Shown: positions 16,229 through 25,986 of the stretch, piece by piece
Numbering within the stretch: position 1 is the stretch's first letter
How the letters are laid out: every line of letters starts with the position of its first letter
Source of the DNA: Mediterraneibacter glycyrrhizinilyticus
GTDB taxonomy: Bacteria; Bacillota; Clostridia; Lachnospirales; Lachnospiraceae
Length of the DNA stretch: 64,000 nt
Reading direction: 5' to 3'
NCBI RefSeq assembly: GCF_015560805.1
Contig: NZ_JADMSO010000004.1
Span: 62,001 to 126,000, forward strand
The notes under the pieces: model-generated
The model's database searches: none
Seen by the model: only the letters and a program-made list of their open reading frames with translations
Told to the model about the DNA's origin: nothing
Made by a program: the position numbers and the translations under genes

Positions 16229-17740
16229 ATGTTGGAAAAAGCAGATTTTGCAAAAAAACTGGATAAAGAGGAATTTAAAGAAATAATGCCGGAGCTGGAA
16301 CGGAAGATCGCCGGACTCCAGAGGCGGTGCAGAGAGCTGAAAATCCCGGTCATGATCGTCTTTGAGGGATTCGATGCTGCAGGAAAAGGTCTGCAGATCG
16401 GTCGGTTGATCCGCAATCTGGATCCGCGCGGATTTGAAGTGTTCCCGATCAAAGAAGAAACAGAAGAAGAACAGATGCATCCGTTTTTGTGGAGATTCTG
16501 GACGAAGACGCCGGAGAAAGGACGGTTTGCGATTTTCGACGGAAGCTGGTGCCGGAAAGTCCTGATCGAACGCTTCGACGGGAAAGTCAAAGGATTTGAG
16601 GCTGCAGAAGCGTACGGGGCGATCCGCGCGTTTGAAAAGCAGCTGACGGATGACAAGATGGTGCTGATCAAGCTGTTTCTGGCGATCGATCAGCAGGAAC
16701 AGAAAAAACGGATGAAAAGACTGCAAAAACAAAAAGAGACCGCGTGGCGTGTGGAGAAAGGGGATCTGGAGCGAAACAGGAGGTACGAAGATTATCTGTC
16801 CATCGCAGAGGAACTGTTGAGAAAAACAGATTCGGACGATGCGCCGTGGACAGTTATAGAAGCGACAGACGAGCGTTTTGCGGAAGTAAAGATTTACCGG
16901 ACGGTGGTCGCAGCGCTGGAGGAAGCAGTCAGGCGAGCGGAAAAGGAGAACTTATGGCAGCAGGAATTTTACCGGTCGGAGACATCCCGTCAGACGGAAG
17001 ATTTGGAGCAAACGGAGAACTTACACGGATCGATCCTTGCACAAGCAGATCTGTCGAAACAACTGGATCGGAAAGAATATAAAAAACGATTGAAAAAACT
17101 GCAGAAAAAGATGGAACGTCTTCATGGGGAACTGTATCGGAAACGGATCCCGGTCGTGCTTTGTTTTGAGGGATGGGATGCGGCCGGAAAAGGCGGCGCG
17201 ATCAAGCGTCTGACGGAATGCATGGATCCGCGCGGATATGTGGTACACCCGACTGCCGCGCCGGATGAGACGGAAAAAGCACATCATTATCTCTGGAGAT
17301 TTTGGCGGTCTATGCCCAAAGACGGACACATAGCGATTTTTGACCGCACATGGTACGGGCGTGTGCTTGTGGAACGGATAGAGGACTTTTGTACGGAAGC
17401 AGAGTGGAAACGGGCATATCAGGAGATCAACGATATGGAAAGAGATCTTGCGGGTCATGGCGTCGTGATCCTGAAATTTTGGATGCAGATCGATAAAGAG
17501 GAACAAAAACGACGTTTCGAGAGACGGCAGGAAGATCCGGAAAAACAATGGAAGATTACAGAGGAAGACTGGCGGAACCGGGAAAAATGGGATCAGTATG
17601 AGACGGCAGTCAATGAAATGCTGCTCCGTACGTCCACGGACGATGCGCCGTGGATCGTTGTGGAGGGAAACAACAAGTATTACGCACGGATCAAAGTGCT
17701 GGAAACCGTAGTAAAAGCATTGGAAAAAATGAAAATCTGA
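16229..17740 (+). CDS. Polyphosphate:AMP phosphotransferase, tandem PPK2 domains
   Basis: The 503 residues contain two PPK2 domains. The first has a Walker A loop GFDAAGKG near residue 47 and the second GWDAAGKGG near residue 315. Two-domain PPK2 enzymes (class II, PAP) move phosphate from polyphosphate to AMP to make ADP. In the C-terminal domain the Walker B/lid motif is the normal FDRTWYGRVLVER. In the N-terminal domain it is FDGSWCRKVLIER, with Tyr-Gly replaced by Cys-Arg, so the first half is probably structural and the second catalytic, as in the Pseudomonas enzyme. It has its own promoter and lies between lnpB and dnaG with no clear link to either. Confidence 0.9.
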   Translation: MLEKADFAKKLDKEEFKEIMPELERKIAGLQRRCRELKIPVMIVFEGFDAAGKGLQIGRLIRNLDPRGFEVFPIKEETEEEQMHPFLWRFWTKTPEKGRFAIFDGSWCRKVLIERFDGKVKGFEAAEAYGAIRAFEKQLTDDKMVLIKLFLAIDQQEQKKRMKRLQKQKETAWRVEKGDLERNRRYEDYLSIAEELLRKTDSDDAPWTVIEATDERFAEVKIYRTVVAALEEAVRRAEKENLWQQEFYRSETSRQTEDLEQTENLHGSILAQADLSKQLDRKEYKKRLKKLQKKMERLHGELYRKRIPVVLCFEGWDAAGKGGAIKRLTECMDPRGYVVHPTAAPDETEKAHHYLWRFWRSMPKDGHIAIFDRTWYGRVLVERIEDFCTEAEWKRAYQEINDMERDLAGHGVVILKFWMQIDKEEQKRRFERRQEDPEKQWKITEEDWRNREKWDQYETAVNEMLLRTSTDDAPWIVVEGNNKYYARIKVLETVVKALEKMKI

Positions 17741-17773
17741 AAAAAATCTGCGAAAAGAAAAGGAAACAAGTAA

Positions 17774-17794
17774 GTTTTGTCGAATATATATAAT
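17774..17794 (+). promoter_or_regulatory. dnaG upstream region: Spo0A-box-like site and -10 box
   Basis: TTTTGTCGAAT at 17775-17785 contains the core TGTCGAA of the Spo0A box. It sits just upstream of a perfect TATAAT at 17789-17794, with no good -35 box. A hairpin TTCTTCC/GGAAGAA follows at 17801-17819. A 7-mer can occur by chance, so the Spo0A reading is tentative. Confidence 0.35.
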
Positions 17795-17846
17795 AGGGTG
17801 TTCTTCCTAAACGGAAGAATGTCTGTGTAATGAGATGGAGGAGATT

Positions 17847-19625
17847 ATGTACTATTCGGAAGACTTGATTGAAGAAGTAAGGATGAAAAATGACATCGTC
17901 GATGTGATTTCCGGATATGTGCGGCTGCAGAAGAAAGGAAGTTCTTATTTTGGACTTTGTCCTTTTCACAATGAGAAATCTCCGTCGTTTTCGGTCAGCA
18001 GATCCAAGCAGATGTATTATTGCTTTGGCTGCGGCGCAGGAGGAAATGTATTTACGTTTCTCATGGAATATGAAAATCTTTCGTTTGTGGAGGCGGTACA
18101 GCTTCTGGCAGACCGCGCCGGGGTGGAACTGCCGAAGATGGAATACTCCAAAGAAGCGAAAGAGCGTGCGGATTTGAAGACGACGCTTTTGGAGATCAAC
18201 AAGGCGGCGGCACAGTATTTTTATGTACAGCTGAAATCAGAACAAGGGCGGATCGGATATGAGTATCTGAAAAAGAGAGAACTTTCCGACGAGACGATCA
18301 AAGCGTTCGGGCTTGGTTATTCCAACAAATACAGTGACGACCTGTATCGGTATCTTCGCTCCAAAGGGTATTCGGAAGACCTGATCCGTCAGGCGGGACT
18401 GATCAGTACCGATGAGAAACACGGCGTATATGATAAGTTCTGGAACCGCGTCATGTTTCCGATCATGGACGTCAACAGCCGCGTGATCGGTTTCGGCGGT
18501 CGCGTGATGGGCGATGCAAAACCGAAATATTTGAATTCGCCGGAGACACCGGTTTTTGATAAAAGCCGGAATCTCTACGGACTGAACAGGGCGCGTTCTT
18601 CGAGAAAACCGTATTTTCTTCTCTGCGAGGGATATATGGATGTGATCGCATTGCATCAGGCGGGATTTACCAATGCCGTCGCATCCCTCGGAACAGCGCT
18701 GACGCCGGGACATGCATCCCTGATCAAGCGTTATGTCCGGGAAGTGTATCTGACTTATGACAGTGATGAAGCCGGAACGCGCGCCGCGCTTCGCGGGATA
18801 CCGATCTTAAAAGAGGCAGGGATTTCTGCAAAAGTGATCCGGATGGATCCGTATAAGGATCCGGATGAATTTATCAAGAATCTGGGCGCAGAAGAGTTTG
18901 AACGGCGGATCGCGGATGCGAGAAACGGATTTTTGTTCAGTCTGGAAATATTGGAATGGGATTATGATATGAACTCTCCCGAGGGGAAGACGGCATTTTT
19001 CCGGGAGGCGGCAAGGCGGCTCATTGGATTTGAAGATGAGCTGGAGAGGAATAATTACATAGAAGCGGTCGCCAAGATTTACCAGATCAGCGCGGAAAGC
19101 CTGAAAAAACTGGTGACGAAGACGGCAATCCAGGATGGACTTGCGAAACCGGTGGAACGACCGAAGTCCACCTCTGAACAGAAAACGGCGAAGAAAGAAG
19201 ATGCCGGGAAGACGGCGCAGAAAGTGCTGCTGACATGGATGATCGAGGAGCCGAAGCTGTTTCAGGTGATCGGAAAATACATTCATCCGGATGATTTTAC
19301 GGAAGAGCTGTTCCGTACTGTGGCAGAGCTTATGTACCGACAGTATGAACAGGGAGAATTAAATCCGGCGAAGATCCTGAATCATTTTACCGAAGAGGAA
19401 GAACATCGGGAGGCGGCGTCTCTGTTCCACACGAAGATCCGTGAACTTTCAACGAAAGGGGAACGTGAGCAGGCGCTGAAAGAGACGATCCTGCGCGTGA
19501 AATCGAACAGCATTGATGCGCAGACACGGAAGCTTTCCCCTACGGACATGGCAGGACTGCAGAAACTGATGGAAGAAAAACGAAAGCTTCAGGACTTGTA
19601 TCAACTGCATATTTCTTTAGAATAA
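17847..19625 (+). CDS. dnaG: DNA primase
   Basis: DnaG makes the RNA primers for replication and is recruited by the DnaB helicase. The CHC2 zinc ribbon uses C38, H41, C59 and C62. The TOPRIM core shows LLCEGYMDVIAL near residue 260 and TYDSDEAGTRAAL after it. A C-terminal helicase-binding region follows. I use the ATG at 17847 (592 residues, MYYSEDLIEEVR), because GGAGG at 17837-17841 is correctly placed for it; the ATG at 17835 overlaps that site. rpoD follows, as in the macromolecular-synthesis operon of Firmicutes, but rpsU is absent here. Confidence 0.96.
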   Translation: MYYSEDLIEEVRMKNDIVDVISGYVRLQKKGSSYFGLCPFHNEKSPSFSVSRSKQMYYCFGCGAGGNVFTFLMEYENLSFVEAVQLLADRAGVELPKMEYSKEAKERADLKTTLLEINKAAAQYFYVQLKSEQGRIGYEYLKKRELSDETIKAFGLGYSNKYSDDLYRYLRSKGYSEDLIRQAGLISTDEKHGVYDKFWNRVMFPIMDVNSRVIGFGGRVMGDAKPKYLNSPETPVFDKSRNLYGLNRARSSRKPYFLLCEGYMDVIALHQAGFTNAVASLGTALTPGHASLIKRYVREVYLTYDSDEAGTRAALRGIPILKEAGISAKVIRMDPYKDPDEFIKNLGAEEFERRIADARNGFLFSLEILEWDYDMNSPEGKTAFFREAARRLIGFEDELERNNYIEAVAKIYQISAESLKKLVTKTAIQDGLAKPVERPKSTSEQKTAKKEDAGKTAQKVLLTWMIEEPKLFQVIGKYIHPDDFTEELFRTVAELMYRQYEQGELNPAKILNHFTEEEEHREAASLFHTKIRELSTKGEREQALKETILRVKSNSIDAQTRKLSPTDMAGLQKLMEEKRKLQDLYQLHISLE

Positions 19626-19645
19626 GGATAAAATAAACTAAGACC

Positions 19646-19664
19646 GTCCGCATATTTTGCGGAC
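19646..19664 (+). other. Hairpin between dnaG and rpoD
   Basis: GTCCGCA and TGCGGAC form a 7-bp stem with a short T-rich loop, without a following T tract. It may be an RNA-processing or stability element that sets different levels of DnaG and sigma factor, as known for this operon in other bacteria. Confidence 0.45.
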
Positions 19665-19681
19665 ACAGGAAGGAAGGACAC

Positions 19682-20800
19682 ATGGAAGAAAACACACAGA
19701 AATTTTTGGAACGGCTGAAAGAACTGGTTGCTCTTGGAAAGAAAAAGAAAAGTATCCTGGAAATTCAGGAAGTGAATGACTTTTTCACGGACATGGATCT
19801 GAACGCAGAGCAGATGGAAAAGATTTTTGAATATCTGGATGCCAACAATATCGATGTGCTGCGGATCAACAGTGACGACGACGCGGATATTGACATGGAT
19901 ATCGAGGCGATGATCGCGGATGATGACGATGTGGATGTGGAGAACATCGATCTGTCTGTTCCTGATGGTGTGAGTATAGAAGATCCGGTGCGGATGTACT
20001 TAAAAGAGATCGGAAAAGTTCCGCTTTTGAGTGCCGACCGTGAGATCGAGCTGGCAAAACGGATGGAAGAGGGCGACGAGGACGCGAAAAAAGAACTGGC
20101 AGAGGCGAACTTACGTCTTGTTGTCAGTATTGCCAAACGTTATGTCGGTCGGGGAATGCTTTTCCTTGATCTGATCCAGGAGGGGAATCTGGGACTGATC
20201 AAGGCGGTTGAGAAATTTGATTATCATAAAGGGTATAAATTCAGTACTTATGCGACTTGGTGGATTCGTCAGGCGATCACAAGAGCGATCGCAGATCAGG
20301 CGAGAACGATCCGTATCCCGGTTCATATGGTAGAGACGATCAACAAACTGATCCGTGTGTCCAGACAGCTTTTGCAGGAACTGGGAAGAGAGCCTGCCCC
20401 GGAAGAGATCGCAAAGGAATTGGACATGCCTGTGGATCGTGTGCGTGAGATCTTAAAGATCTCTCAGGAACCGGTGTCTCTGGAGACGCCGATCGGTGAG
20501 GAAGAAGACAGCCACTTAGGAGATTTTATTCAGGATGACAACGTGCCTGTTCCGGCGGAAGCGGCGGCACAGACACTTTTGAAAGAACAGCTGGATGAGG
20601 TGCTCGACACACTGACGGAGCGTGAACAGAAAGTACTCCGCCTGCGTTTCGGTATGAACGACGGACGTGCGAGAACATTGGAAGAAGTCGGAAAAGAGTT
20701 TGATGTAACAAGAGAGCGTATCCGCCAGATCGAGGCGAAAGCACTCCGGAAACTTCGTCATCCGAGCCGCAGCAGAAAATTACGGGATTATCTGGATTAA
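19682..20800 (+). CDS. rpoD: RNA polymerase principal sigma factor (SigA/RpoD)
   Basis: The 372 residues match the Gram-positive SigA length. Region 1.1 (residues 1-90, acidic) is followed by region 1.2 ([16 protein letters not shown]), region 2 with the -10 recognition helix ([17 protein letters not shown]), region 3 and region 4.2 with the -35 helix ([19 protein letters not shown]). The GGAAGG site lies close to the ATG. It is the second gene of the dnaG operon. trmK starts 15 bp after the stop, so transcription probably runs on. Confidence 0.97.
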   Translation: MEENTQKFLERLKELVALGKKKKSILEIQEVNDFFTDMDLNAEQMEKIFEYLDANNIDVLRINSDDDADIDMDIEAMIADDDDVDVENIDLSVPDGVSIEDPVRMYLKEIGKVPLLSADREIELAKRMEEGDEDAKKELAEANLRLVVSIAKRYVGRGMLFLDLIQEGNLGLIKAVEKFDYHKGYKFSTYATWWIRQAITRAIADQARTIRIPVHMVETINKLIRVSRQLLQELGREPAPEEIAKELDMPVDRVREILKISQEPVSLETPIGEEEDSHLGDFIQDDNVPVPAEAAAQTLLKEQLDEVLDTLTEREQKVLRLRFGMNDGRARTLEEVGKEFDVTRERIRQIEAKALRKLRHPSRSRKLRDYLD

Positions 20801-20815
20801 GAAAGAGGATAGAAT

Positions 20816-21571
20816 ATGGAGTTATCAAAGCGATTGCTTGCAGTTGCATCCTTGGTAACGCCGGGCAGCATAGTAGCGGATATAGGCACGGATCATGCCT
20901 ATATTCCGCTCTATTTGATACAGGAGAAAAAAGCGCCCGGTGCGATTGCTATGGACGTCAATGAGGGACCGCTTCTTCGGGCAGAAGAACATGTGAGAGA
21001 TGCCGGACTTACGGAGCAGATCCGGCTTAGAAGATCCGATGGACTGGAACAGCTAAGTCCCGGAGAATGTGATTGTGCCGTGATCGCCGGAATGGGAGGC
21101 GGGCTGATGATCCGGATCTTTTCGGCACATCCGGAGATCACGAAGAGCCTTAAGGAATGTGTTTTACAGCCGCAGTCTGAGATCGAACGGGTCAGATCGT
21201 TCCTCTTGGAGGAGGGATTTGTGTTCTTACAGGAAGATATGGTGCTGGACGACGGAAAGTATTATATGATGATGAAAGTCAGACCGCCATTTTCGGAAAA
21301 TGTAGATCAAGATCCGAAGAAACAGGAACTGCGAAGAACTGCCGCAGAAAAAGAAACGTGGGACGAAGTGGAACTCCGCTACGGAAAGCTGCTTCTGGAA
21401 ATGCGCCATCCGGTGCTTCTTTCTTATTTACAGAGGGAGAAAGACATTCATGAGAGAATCCTCTCCGGGCTTGATCAGCAGGAGGGAGCGCACATCGAGG
21501 TGCGGAAACAGGAGTTACAAAATGATCTGAAGCAGATCAGGAAAGGACTGGAATATTATGCTTTGCAGTGA
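20816..21571 (+). CDS. trmK: tRNA (adenine(22)-N(1))-methyltransferase
   Basis: TrmK methylates A22 in the D loop of tRNAs using S-adenosylmethionine. The SAM motif is VADIGTDHAYIP near residues 20-31, and the catalytic block is AVIAGMGGGLMIRI. The C-terminal 100 residues are helical, as in the Bacillus YqfN structure. The 251-residue length is normal. The order rpoD-trmK-Nif3 is common in Firmicutes. Its end overlaps the next gene by 14 bp, which points to translational coupling. Confidence 0.93.
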   Translation: MELSKRLLAVASLVTPGSIVADIGTDHAYIPLYLIQEKKAPGAIAMDVNEGPLLRAEEHVRDAGLTEQIRLRRSDGLEQLSPGECDCAVIAGMGGGLMIRIFSAHPEITKSLKECVLQPQSEIERVRSFLLEEGFVFLQEDMVLDDGKYYMMMKVRPPFSENVDQDPKKQELRRTAAEKETWDEVELRYGKLLLEMRHPVLLSYLQREKDIHERILSGLDQQEGAHIEVRKQELQNDLKQIRKGLEYYALQ

Positions 21572-22346
21572 GATCATAACGCAGATTGAAAAAACATATC
21601 CGAAAGAGGCCGCGCTTGGATTTGATAATGTGGGATTACTTGCAGGACGCGGGGAAAAAGAAGTAAAACGGATTCTTCTGGCGCTGGATGCCACGGACGA
21701 GGTGGTGGAAAAAGCGGTGCAGGTAAAGGCGGATCTATTGATCACGCATCATCCGTTGATCTTTTCCGCGATGAAATCTGTGACAGATCAGGACTTTATC
21801 GGACGCAGAGTGCTGAAATTGATTCAAAATGACATTTCTTATTATGCGATGCATACGAATTATGATGTGTTGGGAATGGCAGATCTGGTTGCAAATACGT
21901 TAGGGCTTCAGGAGACCGAAGTGCTGGACATTACATGGGAAAAGGACGGACATCCGGAGGGAATCGGGCGGATCGGAAGAGTACCGTGCAGAACGACTTT
22001 GGAAGAATGCTGCCGTTATGTAAAAAAACAGCTTCATCTGGAGCATGTAAAAGTGTTCGGAGATCCGGAAAAAGAGATCTGTTGCATGGCAGTTTCGCCG
22101 GGATCCGGAAAAAGCGCGGTGGATCCTGCAGTTTCAAAAGCCGCGGATGTGCTTGTGACCGGCGACATCGGACACCACGAGGGATTGGATGCTTTGGAAC
22201 AGAATCTTGCGGTGATCGATGCGGGACACTACGGAACGGAATATTTCTTTATCCGTGATATGGAACGGTTTTTGAAAAGAGAACCGGGTGGAAATGAACT
22301 TGAAGTCCTGACAGAAGAAAGCGGAGTGCCGTTTCGGATCGTATGA
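21558..22346 (+). CDS. Nif3-like dinuclear metal centre protein
   Basis: A 262-residue protein of the Nif3/YqfO family, known as hexameric rings with a two-metal site. Metal ligands are visible in ITHHPLIF near residue 65 and in GDIGHHEGLDALEQNLAVIDAGHYGTE near residue 205. It is the short form, without the inserted PII-like domain found in Bacillus YqfO. The family is linked to GTP cyclohydrolase-like folding, but its biochemical role is unsettled. It overlaps trmK by 14 bp. Confidence 0.92.
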   Translation: MLCSEIITQIEKTYPKEAALGFDNVGLLAGRGEKEVKRILLALDATDEVVEKAVQVKADLLITHHPLIFSAMKSVTDQDFIGRRVLKLIQNDISYYAMHTNYDVLGMADLVANTLGLQETEVLDITWEKDGHPEGIGRIGRVPCRTTLEECCRYVKKQLHLEHVKVFGDPEKEICCMAVSPGSGKSAVDPAVSKAADVLVTGDIGHHEGLDALEQNLAVIDAGHYGTEYFFIRDMERFLKREPGGNELEVLTEESGVPFRIV

Positions 22347-22401
22347 GAAACAGATCCGGCGAATAGAATAGAGTGATGAGAGTGCAGCGGGGAACGACAA
22401 C

Positions 22402-22439
22402 GTCAGCGTACAAAGACGGATGGTCTGTTGTACACTGAC
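22402..22439 (+). other. Long imperfect hairpin before the kinase gene
   Basis: GTCAG-GTACA-AGAC pairs with GTCT-TGTAC-CTGAC across a 5-nt loop, giving about 14 bp with two small interruptions. No T tract follows. It lies 22 bp before the next start codon, so it could be a weak terminator or could affect translation. Confidence 0.45.
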
Positions 22440-22461
22440 ATGAAGATCGGAGGAGAGAAAG

Positions 22462-24132
22462 ATGGAGAACATATCATATCAGGTCACAATCGGAGAAACA
22501 AGCCGGGTATATCCGGCAGGAACAACGTATCTTTCTATTGCCAGAGAGTTTCAGGATCAGTATGAACATCAGATCGTTCTGGTGGTACAAAACGGAAGCC
22601 GTCTGGAAGAACTGCACCGGGAACTGGATCGGGACTGCACCCTGGAATTTGTGACGACAAAAGACCGGATCGGTCACGATACTTACAAGAGAAGCATGAG
22701 TTTTTTGTTGGTTAAAGCGGTACATGATGTGGGCGGGCACGAGCAGGTGGAACGTGTGCGGATCCATTTTTCCGTCAGCAAAGGCTATTACTGCACGGTC
22801 GAGGGGAGTGTTCGAGTAGACGAGGCATTCTTAAAGAAAGTCGAGGCGAGAATGCGCGAGATCGTCCGGGAGGAAATGCCGATCGAGAAGCGGTCTGTAC
22901 GCACAAGGGAAGCGATCGAATTATTCCGCCGGCATGGAATGTACGACAAAGAACAGCTGTTTGAATATCGGCTGAGTTCCAAGGTCAATATTTACAAGAT
23001 GAATGAATTTGAAGATTATTATTATGGATATATGGTTCCAAATGCAGGATATCTGAAGTATTTTGCACTTTATCTTTACGACGAGGGTTTTGTGCTCCAG
23101 ATGCCGGAGGCAAGTGCCCCGGAGATCGTTCCGCCGTTTGAACCAAGCCCGAAATTATTTCAGGTTCTGAAAGAATCGATCCTTTGGGGAGATCTTCAGG
23201 GAATCGATACGGTCGGCGCGCTGAATGACATGGTGACAAAGCGGGATATGCGGGAGGTTGTTCTTGTACAGGAAGCTTATCAGGAACGGAAAATCGCAGA
23301 GATCGCGAAACAGATCGCAGATCGGAAAAATGTCAAATTTGTGTTGATCGCAGGACCGTCCTCCTCCGGCAAAACGACGTTTTCCCATAGGCTTTCGATC
23401 CAGCTGCGCGTCAATGGGATGATCCCGCATCCGATCGCAGTGGATAATTATTTTGTGGATCGGGAGCTGACGCCCCGTGATGCAGATGGCAATTATGATT
23501 TTGAATGTCTGGAAGCGATCGATGTGGAGCAGTTCAATCGGGATATGCAGGATCTTCTGGACGGAAAAGAAGTTTATCTTCCGATTTTTAATTTTAAGAC
23601 CGGAAAGCGGATGCGTTCTTCCGTGCCGAAGAAACTCGGAGAACAGGATATTCTCGTGATCGAGGGGATCCATTGTCTGAACCCGAAGCTGACGAGACAG
23701 CTGAACGACGAGAATAAATTTAAAATCTATATCAGCGCGCTGACGCAGTTAAATGTGGATGAACACAACCGGATCCCAACGACGGACGGACGGTTGATCC
23801 GGCGGCTCGTGCGGGATGCGAAGACACGCGGCGCGTCTGCGACACAGACGATCGGAATGTGGCAGTCGGTCAGAAGAGGGGAGGAGAAAAATATCTTTCC
23901 ATTTCAGGAAGAGGCGGATGTGATGTTCAATTCGTCTTTGATCTATGAGCTGGCGGTTTTAAAACAGTATGTGGAGCCGCTGTTGTTCGGCGTGGATAAA
24001 TCGGCGCCGGAGTATGCCGAGGCAAAACGGCTGCTTAAGTTTTTTGATTATTTTGTCGGGATCGGCAGTGAATCCGTACCGACAAATTCCCTGCTGCGGG
24101 AGTTTATCGGCGGAGGATGCTTTCAGATATAG
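22462..24132 (+). CDS. Uridine kinase-like nucleoside kinase with TGS and threonyl/alanyl-tRNA-synthetase-like N terminus
   Basis: A 556-residue protein with two parts. Residues 1-60 look like a TGS domain and residues 60-220 like the SAD/editing region of threonyl-tRNA synthetase. From about residue 290 a P-loop kinase of the uridine/cytidine kinase and phosphoribulokinase group follows, with Walker A GPSSSGKTTFSHR near residue 298, then DNYFVDRELTPRD and LVIEGIHCLNP. This fusion is frequent in Clostridia and is annotated as nucleoside kinase; the exact substrate is not established. The GGAGG site is 7 nt before the ATG. It appears to be the last gene of the dnaG-rpoD-trmK-nif3 stretch. Confidence 0.88.
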   Translation: MENISYQVTIGETSRVYPAGTTYLSIAREFQDQYEHQIVLVVQNGSRLEELHRELDRDCTLEFVTTKDRIGHDTYKRSMSFLLVKAVHDVGGHEQVERVRIHFSVSKGYYCTVEGSVRVDEAFLKKVEARMREIVREEMPIEKRSVRTREAIELFRRHGMYDKEQLFEYRLSSKVNIYKMNEFEDYYYGYMVPNAGYLKYFALYLYDEGFVLQMPEASAPEIVPPFEPSPKLFQVLKESILWGDLQGIDTVGALNDMVTKRDMREVVLVQEAYQERKIAEIAKQIADRKNVKFVLIAGPSSSGKTTFSHRLSIQLRVNGMIPHPIAVDNYFVDRELTPRDADGNYDFECLEAIDVEQFNRDMQDLLDGKEVYLPIFNFKTGKRMRSSVPKKLGEQDILVIEGIHCLNPKLTRQLNDENKFKIYISALTQLNVDEHNRIPTTDGRLIRRLVRDAKTRGASATQTIGMWQSVRRGEEKNIFPFQEEADVMFNSSLIYELAVLKQYVEPLLFGVDKSAPEYAEAKRLLKFFDYFVGIGSESVPTNSLLREFIGGGCFQI

Positions 24133-24166
24133 AGTGGAGAACGATTGATATATAGCATGATTTAAG

Positions 24167-24208
24167 AAGAACAGAGTTCAAAAGCGTTGTATTTTGAACT
24201 CTGTTCTT
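24167..24208. terminator. Strong hairpin after the kinase gene
   Basis: AAGAACAGAGTTCAAAA and TTTTGAACTCTGTTCTT are a perfect 17-bp inverted repeat with an 8-nt loop. The T tract is weak because the stem itself ends in TTCTT. Confidence 0.65.
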
Positions 24209-24278
24209 GTACGTCTGAATGATAAAAATTTTATGATATAAAACAGCGCAGAAAATCAACGAAAAAACGAAATAATAG

Positions 24279-24345
24279 TTGACTTTGGATTTAGTATATG
24301 TATAATAAACTTTGGTAAACAAAAAACTTAGTAAATGTAAGAGGA
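24279..24345 (+). promoter_or_regulatory. Promoter and repeated operator-like motifs before the pot operon
   Basis: TTGACT at 24279-24284 and a perfect TATAAT at 24301-24306 are 16 bp apart. A motif ACTTTGG/ACTTAG followed by A/T-rich bases occurs three times: within the promoter (24282-), at 24309- and at 24327-. Such spacing on one face suggests operator sites for the XRE-cupin regulator encoded immediately downstream. Confidence 0.55.
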
Positions 24346-24352
24346 AAATAAA

Positions 24353-24901
24353 ATGAGTATTGAGGAGCAGATCGGAGCGAAGATCCGAAATCTCCGGAAT
24401 CAAAATGGTCTGACGCAGGAGGAATTGGCAGACAGGACTGAACTGACGAAAGGGTTTATCTCGCAGATGGAGCGCGGACTTACCGCACCGTCGGTATCTA
24501 CTCTTTTGGATATTGTGGAATGTCTTGGAACCAATCTGTCAGACTTTTTCCATGAGGAGAATGAACTTCAGATCGTTTATCCGAAAGAAGATTATTTCGA
24601 AAAGGAAGATGAGCATAAGAACAGTATTACCTGGCTGATCGCGACTGCGCAGAGCCGCAGCATGGAACCGATCCTCGTACAGTTACAGCCGGGGCAGTCG
24701 ATGCCGGAAGATAAACCTCATGAGGGAGAGGAATTCGGCTACGTTCTGGATGGAGAGATACGTCTTCATTATGGAGAAGATGTTTATACCGTGCGGAAAG
24801 GAGATTCGTTTATTTTTCCGGCAAACCGCAAACATAAGATAAGTTCAGCTTGCAAAAAGGTGTCGTCCATTTTATGGATCAGCAGCCCCCCAAGCTTTTA
24901 G
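24353..24901 (+). CDS. XRE-cupin regulator of polyamine transport
   Basis: The 182 residues hold a Cro/C1 helix-turn-helix ([23 protein letters not shown], about 20-42) and a C-terminal cupin ([23 protein letters not shown] to [14 protein letters not shown]). This plan is that of PuuR-like regulators, where the cupin senses a small ligand. The gene ends 11 bp before potA and is the first gene of the pot operon. It is therefore probably an autoregulated, polyamine-responsive control protein. The ligand is inferred from context. Confidence 0.9.
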   Translation: MSIEEQIGAKIRNLRNQNGLTQEELADRTELTKGFISQMERGLTAPSVSTLLDIVECLGTNLSDFFHEENELQIVYPKEDYFEKEDEHKNSITWLIATAQSRSMEPILVQLQPGQSMPEDKPHEGEEFGYVLDGEIRLHYGEDVYTVRKGDSFIFPANRKHKISSACKKVSSILWISSPPSF

Positions 24902-24912
24902 GAGGAAGAGTC

Positions 24913-25986
24913 ATGTCAGATGTTATTTTAACGTTAGATTCGATCAGTAAATCATTCGATGGGGAGATGGTTATTGATAATCTGAATCTCGAGATCGAGA
25001 GAAATGAATTTATTACGCTGCTTGGTCCGTCCGGCTGCGGAAAATCTACGACACTTCGGATCATCGGCGGTTTTGTGAAACCGGATGAGGGTCGGGTGCT
25101 CTTTGAGGGAAAGGACATTACGGATCTGCCGCCGGATAAGCGCAACGTCAATACTGTTTTTCAGAAATATTCATTGTTTCCGCATATGACCGTGGAGGAA
25201 AATATCGCGTTCGGACTGAAACTGAAAAAGAAGAGCAAACAGTATATCAAAGATAAGATCGCATACGCGCTGAAACTGGTGAACATGGAGGGCTACGGAA
25301 AACAGGCGCCGACCGTGCTAAGCGGCGGACAGCAGCAGAGAGTAGCGATCGCACGCGCGATCGTAAACGAACCGAAGATCCTGCTTTTGGATGAGCCGCT
25401 CGGTGCGTTGGATCTGAAACTTCGCCATGGAATGCAGCGGGAGCTGATCAAGATCAAACAGGAAGTAGGGATCACATTTATTTATGTTACGCACGATCAG
25501 GAAGAGGCGCTGACGATGTCCGACCGGATCATCGTAATGAACCAAGGGATCATTCAGCAGATGGGAACATCAAAAAGTATTTACGACGAGCCGCAGAACG
25601 CATTTGTCGCAGATTTTATCGGCGACAGCAATATCATCGATGGGATCATGCGAAAGGATAAACTGGTCGAGATCCAGAATGTCGCAATCCCATGTGTGGA
25701 TACCGGATTTGCAAAAGATGAATTGGTTGATGTGGTGATCCGGCCGGAAGATCTGGTGATCGTGGAAGAGAGTGCGGGATTTCTGAAAGGAATGGTCGTG
25801 TCGATCATTTTCAAAGGAGCGTATTATGAGATCAAAGTACGTATTCATGATTATGAGTGGATCGTACAGAGTGTGAACCCTGCGCAGATCGGAAGCAGAG
25901 TGGGACTGACGATCCTGCCGGACAATATCCAGATCATGCACAAGCCTCACTCCAAAGACGAGGAGGTTGTAAAAGAGGATGAATAA
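24913..25986 (+). CDS. potA: Spermidine/putrescine ABC transporter, ATP-binding subunit
   Basis: PotA powers polyamine import. Walker [10 protein letters not shown], signature [15 protein letters not shown], Walker [13 protein letters not shown] and the H-loop THDQEEA are all intact. A C-terminal TOBE-like domain (residues about 280-350) follows. I place the start at ATG 24913 (357 residues) because AGGAGG lies 9 nt before it; the frame is open further upstream through the end of the regulator gene, but that has no ribosome site. potB overlaps the end by 8 bp. Confidence 0.95.
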   Translation: MSDVILTLDSISKSFDGEMVIDNLNLEIERNEFITLLGPSGCGKSTTLRIIGGFVKPDEGRVLFEGKDITDLPPDKRNVNTVFQKYSLFPHMTVEENIAFGLKLKKKSKQYIKDKIAYALKLVNMEGYGKQAPTVLSGGQQQRVAIARAIVNEPKILLLDEPLGALDLKLRHGMQRELIKIKQEVGITFIYVTHDQEEALTMSDRIIVMNQGIIQQMGTSKSIYDEPQNAFVADFIGDSNIIDGIMRKDKLVEIQNVAIPCVDTGFAKDELVDVVIRPEDLVIVEESAGFLKGMVVSIIFKGAYYEIKVRIHDYEWIVQSVNPAQIGSRVGLTILPDNIQIMHKPHSKDEEVVKEDE

